Assembly (NCBI GenBank): GCA_944739405.2
Contig: OX123186.2
Coordinates: 36,565,551-36,629,550 of the forward strand
Origin: Euclidia mi
Lineage: Eukaryota; Arthropoda; Insecta; Lepidoptera; Erebidae
Length of the DNA: 64,000 bases
Direction of reading: 5' to 3'
The notes under the pieces are model-generated. The model was not told the DNA's origin and did not search any database. It saw nothing but the letters and a program-made list of their open reading frames with translations. Each line of letters starts with the position of its first letter. Within the stretch, counting starts at the first letter, position 1. Shown here one piece after another: positions 1 through 9,574 of this stretch. A program made the translations under genes and the position numbers.

Positions 1-113
1 AACGAAAGTCGTAAGCAGTCACTCAAAGCACCATCAGCAGATGCAAAACTGTCATTATCAGAAGAAGCAGGTGATTCGTCGGCAGACCAGTATGTATCAT
101 CGATGGCATACAT
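1..113 (-). other. possible partial exon at window edge
   Basis: On the minus strand an ATG at 113-111 opens a frame that runs off the window, about 37 codons, beginning MYAIDDTYWSADESPASS and rich in Ser, Ala and Asp. This stretch is visibly richer in G and C than the AT-rich DNA from about 114 on. The plus strand is also open from base 1 to a TAA at 136-138, with a Ser/Ala/Asp-rich reading, so the strand is uncertain. I recognise no domain. It may be the edge of a host gene or of a transposon ORF lying to the left. Confidence 0.25.
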
Positions 114-547
114 AGATAAAAATATATATAATAAATAAAATAAATATTATAAAAATTAGGTCAAAGTTAAACTACCTTAATAAAAAACTTAACTACACTG
201 CAATACGGGTACCAGCACCACCCGCCACCTTACAAAAATTAAGTAACCGAGATAGGAACGATGAAAGTTGTTAGATGCAGTTTCCGAACGCAATAAATAA
301 TTATTGACATCATTGACATTAACAATTGACAACGTCACTTTGACAGTTACTTGTTTTGTTGTTTGTACGGGGAAATAAAATATTGTGAGTTTGGTGACAT
401 CTAACTATAACAAAGAATTGAGAAACAATAATTTATGAAAGTGGGTAAAGAAAATTATAAATGGAAACAGCTTAATAAACTACAGTTCAAAGCAAATATA
501 TAGAAAGAGGGAGTCTCAGTATGGAAGTTGTAAACACTAAAATAAAA
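114..547. other. AT-rich non-coding stretch
   Basis: I see no gene or repeat that I can name. There is a run of ATA/AAT-rich sequence at 118-160. A short segment at 300-365 is rich in TTGACA-like words, which gives no firm promoter call. Confidence 0.4.
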
Positions 548-752
548 CTATTTACGTTTGTGGATTGTGCTCGACGAACCGGCAGTCATGGCGCCATTCT
601 TGTCCAGAGATGAGGAGCCACTTGTAGCCTTGGCGTGCTTCAGGGTCAAAGAGTTCAGTTCTTCTAAGTGGAACACTTTGTGACGAACTCCATCAGACGC
701 CTTTACTATAATCACGCCGTCCTGCGTCCAGCAAGCCCGCATATATCCCTCA
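548..752 (-). pseudogene. inverted ORF C-terminal fragment (ORF1-like / FP-like)
   Basis: Read on the minus strand this gives a C-terminal piece containing RACWTQDGVIIVKASDG and VFHLEELNSL, followed by a Ser/Thr-rich tail and a stop at the 548 end. The pattern (aromatic, TxDG, V-V-K, then xLEELNSL) resembles the C-terminal domain of ORF1 and FP25K-like proteins that insect LINEs carry. This is recognition by shape only. At its other end it meets the forward RT frame (PSGSRAFW) near 748. Above that point the minus frame stays open only as a shadow of the RT. It is best explained as the ORF1 end of the same LINE, inverted at integration. Confidence 0.4.
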
Positions 753-875
753 GGGAGTCGTGCTTTCTGGTCGCTCGCCAAAGCTGCGCAAGGCAACTTC
801 TGCCAGATCAGTCTCCCGCCACTGCGTAAATTTGATGACAGTCTGGCCCATAGCGGAAAAGACAAGGCTGACGTC

Positions 876-2492
876 TTGGTCCAACTATTTGCCTCGAACT
901 CGACCTTGGATGACAAGGGAGTCACACCACCATCCATCCCCTGGTGTGGGAGCTCCCTGCCTGAAATCCGCATTACACAACGTGCGGTCAGGTGGCAGCT
1001 CAAACTTCTGGACATCCACAAGTCGAGTGGGCCTGACGGCATCCCAGCAGTGGTGCTGAAGTTGACCCCCGTATTAACGCGCTTATATCATCTTTCCTAT
1101 AATGCTAACAGGGTTCCATCTTCGTGGAAGATAGCCCATGTTCACCCTATTCCTAAAAAGGGTGACAGATCGGACCCGTCAAACTACAGGCCAATAGCGG
1201 TAACGTCCTTACTCTCTAAGGTAATGGAGCGAGTCATCAACAAAAAACTCCTCCAGTACCTAGAGGATCGCCAGCTGATCAGCGACCGCCAGTACGGTTT
1301 CCGGCATGGTCGTTCGGCTGGCGACCTTCTAGTGTACCTTACACATCGCTGGGCAGAAGCCTTGGAGAGTGGGGGCGAAGCTCTAGCCGTTAGCCTTGAC
1401 ATTGCCAAGACGTTTGACCGGGTCTGGCACAGGGCACTTCTATCGAAGTTACCATCTTATGGAATCCCCGAGGGACTCTGCAAATGGATTTCCAGCTTTC
1501 TGGCTGATCGGAGCATTAAAGTCGTCGCAGACGGCAGCTGCTCCGAAATGAAGTCGATCAACGCTGGCGTCCCACAAGGCTCGGTGCTCTCCCCAACGCT
1601 GTTCATCTTGCATATCAATGACATTTTGTCAATTGAGAACATGCATTGCTATGCAGATGACAGTACGGGTGATGCGCGGTACACCAGCCACCAGAATGTC
1701 CCTCAGAGCCAGGTACAGGAAAGACGATTGCAACTTGTGTCTGAAGTCGAGGACTCTCTAGGGCGCGCCTCCAAATGGGGTGAAAAGAACCTTGTTCAAT
1801 TTAACCCCAGTAAGACACAAGTATGCGCGTTCACTGCGAAGAAGGACCCTTTCGTTATAGCGCCTCGGTTTCAAGGAGTACCCCTGCATATTGCCGAGAA
1901 TATTGGGATCCTCGGCGTCGAAATATCGAACAAAGTCCAATTTGGGAGTCATTTGGAGGATAAAGCCAAATTGGCAAGCAAGAAGCTGGGAGTGCTGAAC
2001 CGGGCTAAGCGGTACTTCACACCAAGCCAACGGCTTATGCTTTATAAAGCGTCAGTCCGGCCACATGTGGAGTACTGCTCACATCTCTGGGCCGGATCGC
2101 CAAAATATCAGCTTGATCCACTTGACTCCCTACAGAGACGAGCTGTTCGGATCGTCGATGATCTCGATCTCACGGCTAGACTAGAGTCGCTGGAGCAGCG
2201 GAGAGACTTTGGTTCTCTCTGCGCATTTTACCGACTCTTTCACGGGGAGTGCTCCGAAGAATTATTTAAATTGGTACCAGGGTCACCCTTCTACCAACGT
2301 ACCACTCGCCGACGCAGTAGAGTTCACCCGTACTACCTGGAAGCGTTCTCATCTAGTACGGTGCGCTTCCAGCGATCTTTTCTACCACGTACGTGTAGGC
2401 TCTGGAATGAACTACCTGCTGCGGTGTTTCCCGAGCACTATGACTTGTCCTTCTTCAAACGAGGTTTAAAGAGAGCATTACTTTCACGGTAG
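876..2492 (+). CDS. LINE reverse transcriptase (partial ORF2, open frame)
   Basis: RNA-directed DNA polymerase of a non-LTR retrotransposon, 538 residues from the first Met. The frame is open without Met back to about 720-750, so 876 is not a natural start and the protein is the C-terminal part of ORF2. Visible RT motifs in order: SGPDGIP (51-57), NYRPIAVTSLLSKVMER (103-119), QYGFRHGRS (139-147), motif A LDIAKTFDRVWH (174-185, Asp175), GVPQGSVLSPTLF (231-243), and motif C CYADDST (258-264, catalytic Asp pair 261-262). The thumb and C-terminal region follow (RPHVEYCSHLW, LWNELP). The catalytic residues are intact and there is no stop over 1.6 kb, so the insertion is fairly recent. The upstream endonuclease is absent. 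Confidence 0.85.
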   Translation: MVQLFASNSTLDDKGVTPPSIPWCGSSLPEIRITQRAVRWQLKLLDIHKSSGPDGIPAVVLKLTPVLTRLYHLSYNANRVPSSWKIAHVHPIPKKGDRSDPSNYRPIAVTSLLSKVMERVINKKLLQYLEDRQLISDRQYGFRHGRSAGDLLVYLTHRWAEALESGGEALAVSLDIAKTFDRVWHRALLSKLPSYGIPEGLCKWISSFLADRSIKVVADGSCSEMKSINAGVPQGSVLSPTLFILHINDILSIENMHCYADDSTGDARYTSHQNVPQSQVQERRLQLVSEVEDSLGRASKWGEKNLVQFNPSKTQVCAFTAKKDPFVIAPRFQGVPLHIAENIGILGVEISNKVQFGSHLEDKAKLASKKLGVLNRAKRYFTPSQRLMLYKASVRPHVEYCSHLWAGSPKYQLDPLDSLQRRAVRIVDDLDLTARLESLEQRRDFGSLCAFYRLFHGECSEELFKLVPGSPFYQRTTRRRSRVHPYYLEAFSSSTVRFQRSFLPRTCRLWNELPAAVFPEHYDLSFFKRGLKRALLSR

Positions 2493-2624
2493 GCAGCGGC
2501 TTTGCTGTGTATACCCTGACATTAGCGAAGTCCATGAGCAGCGGTTACCGTTTACCATCAGATGGGCCGTTCGCTCGTCGGCCAATAGCAACAATAAAAA
2601 AAAATTAAAAAAACATATATTGTC

Positions 2625-2969
2625 GAGCTATTCAAATAGTGGGTCCAAGTGCGAGCCGATTAGCGTAATTATTCCTATCGTAATAGTAAGTCGCTTATTT
2701 TAATTTCTTTCAAAAAGACAACCCCCTCGCTGTGTAATCCTGTTTTAAGATGCATTTAGACCTGTTGTCGAAGTCAGACAACAAGAGACTAGAAACGCAA
2801 TTTGAAAAAAAGTTTAGGGATCAAATAATAATAATAATAACCCCTCTGGGGCAGTCGTTATCTCATCATGAGACTAACGCAATCTCAAAGGGCAGAGTAA
2901 CAGCTTTCAAACATCACCTTTGTCTTGTGATATATATTACAGGATAGAAAGAAAGCTTACAAACCGCAG
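2625..2969. other. spacer with short AAT microsatellite
   Basis: No gene. An (AAT)n-like run lies at about 2824-2840 and could be the 3' tail of a lost LINE copy. Otherwise I see nothing identifiable. Confidence 0.4.
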
Positions 2970-3690
2970 GGCAGCTTTGTGGCGAGCTGAATGTGTGTGG
3001 CGACACTGCGGTCCCGAATACTTCAGGGAGTCGGTCAGGGCCTCGTCTCCGGCTTGCCTTTACTGGCTGGTCGGAGTGGATTTCCAAGAGCGCCCGCAGG
3101 ACTCTCGACTCTGGCTTGCCTTAGTCGGCTGGCCAGAGGGAAGTCGCAAGAGCTATTTGCTCGGGGGTGAAAGTGTCAAGGGCGTAATTACGGGGAAATC
3201 CGCTCCGGGTCACGACCCGCGATGGCGAAACCGGTGCCGCACCGCTCTACACCCCTAGCCGCTCACACCGGTGTTGCCCTCTTGTTGCCTTTATGGTAGA
3301 GTTTGTTTGCCTTGGCGGCTATTTTGAGAGGGTCCATCTAGTGAGCTGGCGAGTCACCGTCTGCCCCTTTTCAACGTACTATAAGAGTACTTAGGGCAGA
3401 CGCCGGCATTCATCCATAGTTTTCATCTAAACCTATCCATTAAACACCCATCCCAATAGCCCAGAGTAATTAGTTTCCATATACGTAGCAATAGGCCCTC
3501 ACCTGCTGCGGCTATCCCGTGACTGTACTTAATAGTGCAGTGATGGAGGCGCCTCAATAGGTGTTCCAATACATTCTAGATTAAAACTCTCAAAGGGCCT
3601 CTGCGCGTTGGACCTATGTCTCCGTGTACGCCTGCCAAAGGGCCGGGTATTGTTCTAACAAATTAGAATAATACCCGAGAAAGAGAAACA
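2970..3690 (+). mobile_element. GC-rich LINE 3'-UTR-like fragment with stem-loops
   Basis: This block is markedly more GC-rich than its surroundings. It has no long ORF with recognisable domains. Two strong stem-loops can be seen. At 3359-3401 GTCTGCCC pairs with GGGCAGAC, and GTACT/AGTAC pairs inside it. At 3644-3677 a 15-bp stem with one mismatch closes a 4-nt loop just before an AG/AAT-rich end. A terminal hairpin followed by a short simple-sequence tail is typical of LINE 3' ends recognised by their reverse transcriptase. The family is not identified, and the plus orientation is inferred from the tail. Confidence 0.45.
3644..3677 (+). repeat. terminal stem-loop
   Basis: The left arm at 3644-3658 (CGGGTATTGTTCTAA) pairs with the right arm at 3663-3677 across a CAAA loop, with one mismatch. 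It lies at the 3' edge of the GC-rich UTR-like block. Confidence 0.6.
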
Positions 3691-4262
3691 AATAATAATA
3701 TTCTACCACATTCACACAACACCATCTAGTCCCAAACTAAACAGAGCTTGTACTATGAGTACTAGATAATGGATATACAGACATATATACTTCTTTTTTG
3801 TAAATACATACATATTATACATAGAAACACCCAGACCAAGACAAACATCCATAGTATCTTCTTGGGTTTATGCGAATGTTACACATTGAAATTAAACTAC
3901 TGTTTACGGATTTTATCGCGATGTATTGGTTTCACTAAGTTATTACATTTGAAACGAATGATCTAGAAACTATATTTTTAATTTATTACTAGCCGACGTT
4001 TCGAATTCTTTACAGAATTCATGTTCACGGCATGAATGTTGAATGAATGAAATACTAAATTAAAAATATAGTTTCTAGATCAATCGTTTCAAATGTAATA
4101 ACTTAGTGAAACCAATACATCGCAATAAAATCCGTACACTGTAGTTTAATTTCAATGACAAACATCCATGTTCATGCACACAAATGTTTGACCTGAGCGG
4201 GAATTGAACCCGCGACCTTCGACGTAGCAGTCGCTTACACTCCTGCTACGCCAACCAGCCAT
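3690..4262 (-). mobile_element. tRNA-derived SINE (minus), split by a hairpin element
   Basis: Read on the minus strand, the 5' end near 4262 has a tRNA-like head: GGCGTAGCAGG as box A and GGTTCAATTCC as box B. The body contains ATGAACATGGATGTTTGTC. After the interruption at 3853-4156 the body continues at 3852 and ends in an ATTATT tail near 3690. It resembles the widespread lepidopteran tRNA-derived SINEs (HaSE-like). The 13 bases GACAAACATCCAT occur on both sides of the inserted element, as expected if that element landed inside the SINE. Confidence 0.7.
3853..4156. mobile_element. hairpin (foldback) element inserted in the SINE
   Basis: Long inverted arms at 3884-3984 and 4056-4157 are nearly complementary over about 100 bp. 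They flank a spacer holding GAATTC-TTTACA-GAATTC. Direct repeats of 13 bp (3840-3852 and 4157-4169) look like a target-site duplication. A second member of the family lies at 31876-32050 (GAAACGTCGGCTAGTAAT... to CCCAAGAAAATATT), but there only as a single arm. The copy here may therefore be one unit plus an inverted partial unit rather than a classic TIR transposon. A 13-bp duplication fits target-primed integration better than a cut-and-paste MITE. Confidence 0.6.
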
Positions 4263-4269
4263 CAAAGGA

Positions 4270-5455
4270 ACCATATGACACTCGGCGCAGTGCTAAATGC
4301 CGTAGGCATATGCAGTCAACTAGTGAACAAAATGATGACGAGTATGTCGATGGAACCTCCAAATTTTTTTTTTTACACTTAGACACAGACATGCGATATT
4401 TCAACTACTATCGCCAAAAGTATCACCTCAGATTTCAATAAAAAATATAAAAAAATAAATCGTGAGTATCTCCTTGCAAACATGGTAACATCTGCATACC
4501 GAATTTTGTAAAGAGAAGAAACTAGGAGCATGTATTAAACTACTTATTATTCAAATTAAACAACTTATTACGTCGGAAAGACCCCTTTATATGCTTCCCC
4601 AGCTAATTTCGGTACAGCCAGCTTACGAGCAAAAAAGGAAATGTGCATTGTAAAAGATACGGCCAAGTTCACAAGGCGCGTCGGGAACCCATCAGGACTG
4701 CATTTAAACTAGTTATATGTAACTGGCACTAAGCCAACAAACAAGCTAGAATACGTTCAGTTATGTTGTTTTTTCATTTCAATGTGCGCAGAAATTTTAA
4801 TGATGATACCAGTATATTATTTTTAACATATTTCTATGTAAAAAAAACGGTTTGGGTTTTGCATATTGTAACTTTCTTGGACGGTCACATTTTTGGTAGC
4901 ATCTGTTTTAAAAAGGGTATTTTTTGCAGTATGTTTTAAGGGTTCTGTATTCAATTATGAAACAAAAAAATTTAGCGTATTATACCAAGTACTTTGCTAA
5001 GTTGTGTGCAAGAATAATGCAGTGGCTAAATTCGAGATAAATTTGAAAATATGCAGGTATTATAATATATAATTATCCAGAATGTAATATCTCATGCAAA
5101 ATAATAAAACTATAAAACCAAACATTCTCCTCTAAATTCTAAACCATTCTCTTTGTTGAACATTGTTAACACCATAAAAGTTTTATGTTATTGTCGTATC
5201 TATGAAAACCTTACACTGGACAGTGTTATGCATTTATTTATTTATTTAATCATTTATGCACAAACATGGTGTACATCGGTGGACATAATGCCATATGGCA
5301 TTCTCTACCTGTCAACCTTAAGGTGGTGAAAAGATGAAAGTGGTAGGTGCATTTTACTATTTAGATGTAAATAATGTAAAATAATATACCTACATACATA
5401 ATAGGGATAGAATACATACAATATATATAGTTCTACAGATACATACTTATACATA
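4270..5455. other. no gene; short LINE-UTR-like motif
   Basis: No coding signal. At about 5230-5350 a TTTATTTATTTATTTAATCATT-type run leads into a GGACATAATGCCATATGGCATTCTCTACC-like segment. Lepidopteran LINE 3' UTRs carry similar text. It is too short and decayed to classify. Confidence 0.35.
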
Positions 5456-5620
5456 TCTATACTATAATAAAACTGTAGAGGTGAAAAAGTCTGTACATTA
5501 AAGATATTTTGACGAAAATTGGCTAAAAAATCTATGAAAATGCTAAAAAGCAATACTTGATAATTTTTAGAATTTATGTCTGTCTGTCTGTCTGTCCGAC
5601 GTCTTTCCCTATATTGCTAA
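5456..5620 (+). mobile_element. Helitron-type 5' end, copy 1
   Basis: This starts TCTATACTATAATAAAAC, preceded by A, and runs through AACTGTAGAGGTGA into a (TGTC)n stretch. The same opening recurs at 6098. I did not find its own 3' terminus before the second copy begins. Confidence 0.5.
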
Positions 5621-6554
5621 AGATCTCTAAAATGGCGAAATTGATTTCAATAAAACTTACACTCATGTACAAAGGATACTCAAACCTATAAAATAGTATA
5701 TGTTACATCACAATCGGTTGAGTGGTTTTCGGTGTACAGCTTGACCTCTCCTTTGTACGTAGTCCCAAACAAAACAGGGATCATCCAAAACTGGTTATAT
5801 ATATATATATACATATATATATATGTGTGGTGCCATCTATGATCATTATAAGTTTGTTAGTAAAAGTATAGTTAGTCTAAATATGAACCTTCAAAGTGTT
5901 TTATGGCTATTTACCGACCGATAGATAGATGTCACTATTTTTAAATAATTTTCTAGCAAAATTATTGTTTTTTGCAAAAAAGACAATAATTATGTGTCGG
6001 GTCGGGTATTTTTCTGTTATTAAAAAAATAATAGAGTATAATATTCGGCACTTTCATAACCAAAAGTCTCTGTGTCGAAATTTATTACAACTATCTATCT
6101 ATACTATAATAAAACTGTAGAGGTGATAAAGTCTGTAGGTTAAATATATTTTGACGAAAATTAACTAAAAAATCTAGGAAAATGCTAATCTGTCTGTCTG
6201 TCTGTCTGTTTCTTTCGTTCGATCGTGTTCTGTACTTATACAGGTGACATTATACCCAAATTCCCACACCTCACGTACGTGGGAATCCGTGGGTGGGAGA
6301 CTGAGGCCTGAAGTCAGATACCTCTTGAGTAACTCAACGGGGTTATCAGCAGGGCTGGATATTCGTAGCCCTGTGTATATTTTCTAAATAAATCGCAGGG
6401 ACAGACTTGAAACAGCTGGAATCGACTCCCGAATATGTTGTTTTTCACATGGTCAGTTAAAGGTACGAGTATGTGGCATGTTCACAAGTAAGCGGTAAAA
6501 ATTTACATGTTCTATGTGAAGGTGGTAACACAGATAATGTTGTGTAAAGAAATT

Positions 6555-6669
6555 AGGCAATAGGCTCGCCCTCTATTACGTGGGACCTAAAAATTCAAGG
6601 CGAAATGTAGGTGTAATATTACACCTCTGCCTACCCCTTCGGGGATACAGGCGTGAGTCTATAAAAAAA
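6555..6669 (+). mobile_element. SINE family 1, 5'-truncated copy
   Basis: The 3' half of the family also seen at 12228, 20479, 30538, 46248 and 52500 (AATAGGCTCGCCC...ACCTCTGCCTACCCCTTCGGGGATACAGGCGTGAG..., poly-A). It is flanked by AAAGAAATT at 6546-6554 and 6670-6678, a clear 9-bp target-site duplication. Confidence 0.8.
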
Positions 6670-7344
6670 AAAGAAATTTTGGCAAAAAATTGGTGGGGAG
6701 GTAGCTCAGAACCAGGCAAAACACATAGGATACAATTAGCTGCAAAAAATAATCTGGGAGGGATTTTAGAGAGGGTTGAAGTTTGTAGGGACCACAGGTA
6801 GGGACAAACCTACTACCTATTGACAGTAAAAACGCTTGCGCTATATGGGCTATCGTATATCTGTCAGTACTGTCACATTATACATTGTCCTATAGTGCAC
6901 TGTCATTACTTCGTTCGCTTACATATATAATCTAATAATTATTGTAACAGCTTTGGCTAATCCCTACGAATATCAGGTATAAATGCGAAAATGTGTACCT
7001 ATGTATGTATCTACCGATTTCACGCTAAACCGGCTGAACCTATATTCTCTACTCATAGATGCGAAAGTGTGTCTAGAGATATTTCGGACCATGGCTTTGA
7101 CATTTGACTGTATGCAAAGTGATATTGTTGAGCACCTTTTGGTAGATTATGTCATGAATTCTGACCAAGTTACTTAAAGGTACCCTATAGTTTCTGAACT
7201 CCTTACAATTACCAGGAGTACCTTCACGCAACTTGAGACCGAACGTTGGTGTTCCAGTCCTGTTAATGCGGAATCTTAATGCACTAAAGCTTTGTAATGG
7301 CAAACGGCTATAAGTAACACCAAGGATGAAACATTATAAAAGCT

Positions 7345-7930
7345 ATTCGCTATTGCGAGTCAGACTCGCTCATGAAGGGTTCCATATTGCAGGTATCCAC
7401 TTACCATAGCCATTATCTTCGACTAACTATTATAGCAGTATATATTTGTATAAACGACAAAGCTATATTTGCAGTTTTTAATATGTGCTTTATTTCAAAA
7501 ACTGCTGACTACATATCGTTCAAATCAATTTGCCTTGGAAGTTTTTATAACGATCTATAGCATATATTTTTTATAGATTTGTCACTCTCTTACTTTAAAA
7601 GTAAGAGGGACCCTCTCACCCATTTTACCACTTTGGAACCGTATATCTTTCAAACGATTGACTTTGAGAAACAACGGTTTTAGGAACCTCAACGTAATTT
7701 TTAACCACCCATTTTCCACATCAGTTCCATGTATGAAGAAATTATTTTATATATCCTTAATATTCAATATTTTTTGGTTTTGGTGGTTCACAGAATACGT
7801 CTACCTACCAATTTTCAAATGTGTAAACTGAATAGTTTCGGCATAAAGTGGCTGTGACATACGGACTGACGGACATAGCGCATCTATAAGGATTCCGTGT
7901 TTAGCCATTTTTGACTACGGAACTCATAAA
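7345..7930. mobile_element. decayed GGGTTCC-type DNA element
   Basis: The left side (GCGAGTCAGACTCGC ... GAAGGGTTCC) and the right side (TTTTGACTACGGAACTC) match, in inverted sense, the two ends of the lepidopteran element seen complete at 42886-43713 and as a terminal scrap at 12130-12181. The interior has no transposase frame. Confidence 0.4.
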
Positions 7931-8138
7931 ATACTGTTTACAGAAATGTTTTAAATACTTCTTGCGGTTATATTTCTTATCAGTCCCTATGACTAGAATT
8001 AAAACGAAAATTACTATCGGACGATGAAGGAGTTTTGTGTTACTCCGAATTTAACGTGAGCGAAGCCGCGGGCAAAAGCTAGTTTATATATAAATATACT
8101 AACATATAAATAAAAATACAATATACTTACATAAATAC

Positions 8139-9560
8139 TTATAATATTGGAGGAGAGTGATGTGCTGATTCCTTCAATCTCTCAAAAAGAAGCTCTCGAA
8201 CTTTCATTTTGAATGTATAACGGTTTGTGGACAATCTGATTTCAGGAGGGAGTGTATTCCATAAGATAATAGACTGCACAACAAAAGAAGAGTTAACGAA
8301 CCCAGTAGTGTGACTGGGGCAAGAAAGAAGAAGATTATGAGAAGATTGAAGATCTCTCTCATGAGTATCAGATAGATATTGGAAGTGTGAGGTGAGATAA
8401 GTCGGAGGAGAAGGAGACTTGAGAATAGAGAAAAGAGTAGTAAGAGCACGAAAACACCGGCGCTGACGAATGGGTAGCCAGTTAAGTTCGGCACGATAAG
8501 TAGAGACGTGGTCATACTTACGAAGATTGTAAATGAATCGAATGCAGTTATTGAGAAGTCGGTCGTACTTATTGAGATGTTCTGCATTCAGGTCATAATA
8601 GCACATATCACCATAGTCAATTATGGGAAATATTAAAGCCTGCACAAGCATTGTCTTGGTCCTGGAAGGCAAGAAATTCTTGAAACGGTATAGTGCTCTA
8701 AGAGTTCCGGTGACCCTCTGACTAACATTACTCACTTGCGCTTGCCAATCGAGAGTGGAATCGATGTGCAGGCCTAGGTCTTTTACGGATGCACTGTATG
8801 GAATGACCAGGCCATTAAACATTACGGGAGGTAGAGTTTTGACGTCTAATCTATGCATTAAGCGGCGACTGCCTACTATAATGGCCTGACACTTTGCTGG
8901 ATTAACGTCTAAGCCAAATTTATTACACCAGTCCATCATTGACTCAAGGTCCCTATTTATGTCTGCAATGGCAACTGTTACATAGTCCACAATCGCTTGG
9001 GAGTACAACTGCAAGTCGTCAGCATAAAGATGATACGAACATCGAAGATTAGGAGTTAAAAAAATTATAAAAATAGAGAATAGTAAAGGAGAGAGAATGC
9101 CACCCTGAGGAACACCAGAGCAAATGTTTCGCCAACTTGATGTAGTTACATCACAACGAACAGACTGTTGGCGTTCCTGAAGATAATTTGAGAACCATTC
9201 CAGTGCATTAGGCGAGCTCATGAGATGGGAGAGGATCGATAGAAGGATATCGTGACTGACGGTGTTGAAGGCGTTCGAGAAGTCGACCAAAGTCAGCACA
9301 GTGACCTTAGTGTCCTCCATGCCTGCCCTAACATCGCCAGTCACTTTAAGGAGAGCAGAAGTCGTGCTACGGCCAGGTCTGAACCCGGATTGCAATGGGC
9401 TAAGCAAGTTGTTTTGAAACACAAATTGAGACAACTGTTTATGTACACAGGCTTCGAGCACTTTCGAAAGGAAGGGCAGAATAGAGATTGGACGGAAATG
9501 GTTAGGAAGAGAAGGGTTCGTTATCTTAGGTAGAGGGATAACAAAGGCTTTACGCCACAT
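8139..9560 (-). CDS. LINE reverse transcriptase (partial ORF2, intact frame)
   Basis: A 473-residue reverse transcriptase region on the minus strand with no internal stop or frameshift. Motifs in order: HFRPISILPFLSKVLE (21-36), SGFRPGRSTTSALL (58-71), motif A LVDFSNAFNTVSHD (91-104, Asp93), SGVPQGGILSPLLFS (148-162), motif C YADDLQLY (179-186, catalytic Asp pair 181-182), and a thumb with VKDLGLHID. The C-terminal part contains PIIDYGD, NWLPIRQRR and LWNTLPPEIR. It starts WRKAFVIPLPK, which in full elements lies just before RT motif 1, so the endonuclease and ORF1 are missing through 5' truncation. A stop lies just upstream of the Met. It belongs to the CR1/Jockey group by motif resemblance and is of the same broad type as the decayed LINE at 23332-25410. 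The intact frame suggests a young insertion. Confidence 0.85.
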   Translation of the reverse strand: MWRKAFVIPLPKITNPSLPNHFRPISILPFLSKVLEACVHKQLSQFVFQNNLLSPLQSGFRPGRSTTSALLKVTGDVRAGMEDTKVTVLTLVDFSNAFNTVSHDILLSILSHLMSSPNALEWFSNYLQERQQSVRCDVTTSSWRNICSGVPQGGILSPLLFSIFIIFLTPNLRCSYHLYADDLQLYSQAIVDYVTVAIADINRDLESMMDWCNKFGLDVNPAKCQAIIVGSRRLMHRLDVKTLPPVMFNGLVIPYSASVKDLGLHIDSTLDWQAQVSNVSQRVTGTLRALYRFKNFLPSRTKTMLVQALIFPIIDYGDMCYYDLNAEHLNKYDRLLNNCIRFIYNLRKYDHVSTYRAELNWLPIRQRRCFRALTTLFSILKSPSPPTYLTSHFQYLSDTHERDLQSSHNLLLSCPSHTTGFVNSSFVVQSIILWNTLPPEIRLSTNRYTFKMKVRELLFERLKESAHHSPPIL

Positions 9561-9574
9561 TTAATGGCTTTGTA

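Larger units (their letters stand above)
548..2620 (+). mobile_element. Jockey-superfamily-like LINE, 5'-truncated, with inverted 5' segment
   Basis: A non-LTR retrotransposon copy. From about 748 to 2492 it reads forward as the end of the pre-RT linker, the reverse transcriptase and the C-terminal region. A short 3' UTR follows and ends in an A-rich tail at about 2590-2620. The endonuclease is missing, so the copy is 5'-truncated and dead. The first 200 bases (548-752) read as protein only on the opposite strand, which suggests a 5' inversion. Clade assignment is by resemblance of RT motifs (SGPDGIP, AKTFDRVWH, CYADDST) and is approximate. Confidence 0.8.
6098..8082 (+). mobile_element. probable non-autonomous Helitron (or two fragments)
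   Basis: The 5' end at 6098 begins TCTATACTATAATAAAAC after an A. A 3' end typical of lepidopteran Helitrons (GCGAAGCCGCGGGCAAAAGCTAG, then T) stops at 8082. A small terminal stem (GCGAAGCCGCGGGC region) precedes CTAG. No Rep/helicase ORF is present. A SINE (6555-6669) and a decayed GGGTTCC-type element (about 7345-7930) lie inside. Whether both ends belong to one copy is not proven. Confidence 0.45.

Noticed and set aside
4191..4262. tRNA-like sequence on the minus strand
   Set aside because: It has box A and B, but it continues into a SINE body with a tail, so it is a SINE head and not a functional tRNA gene.
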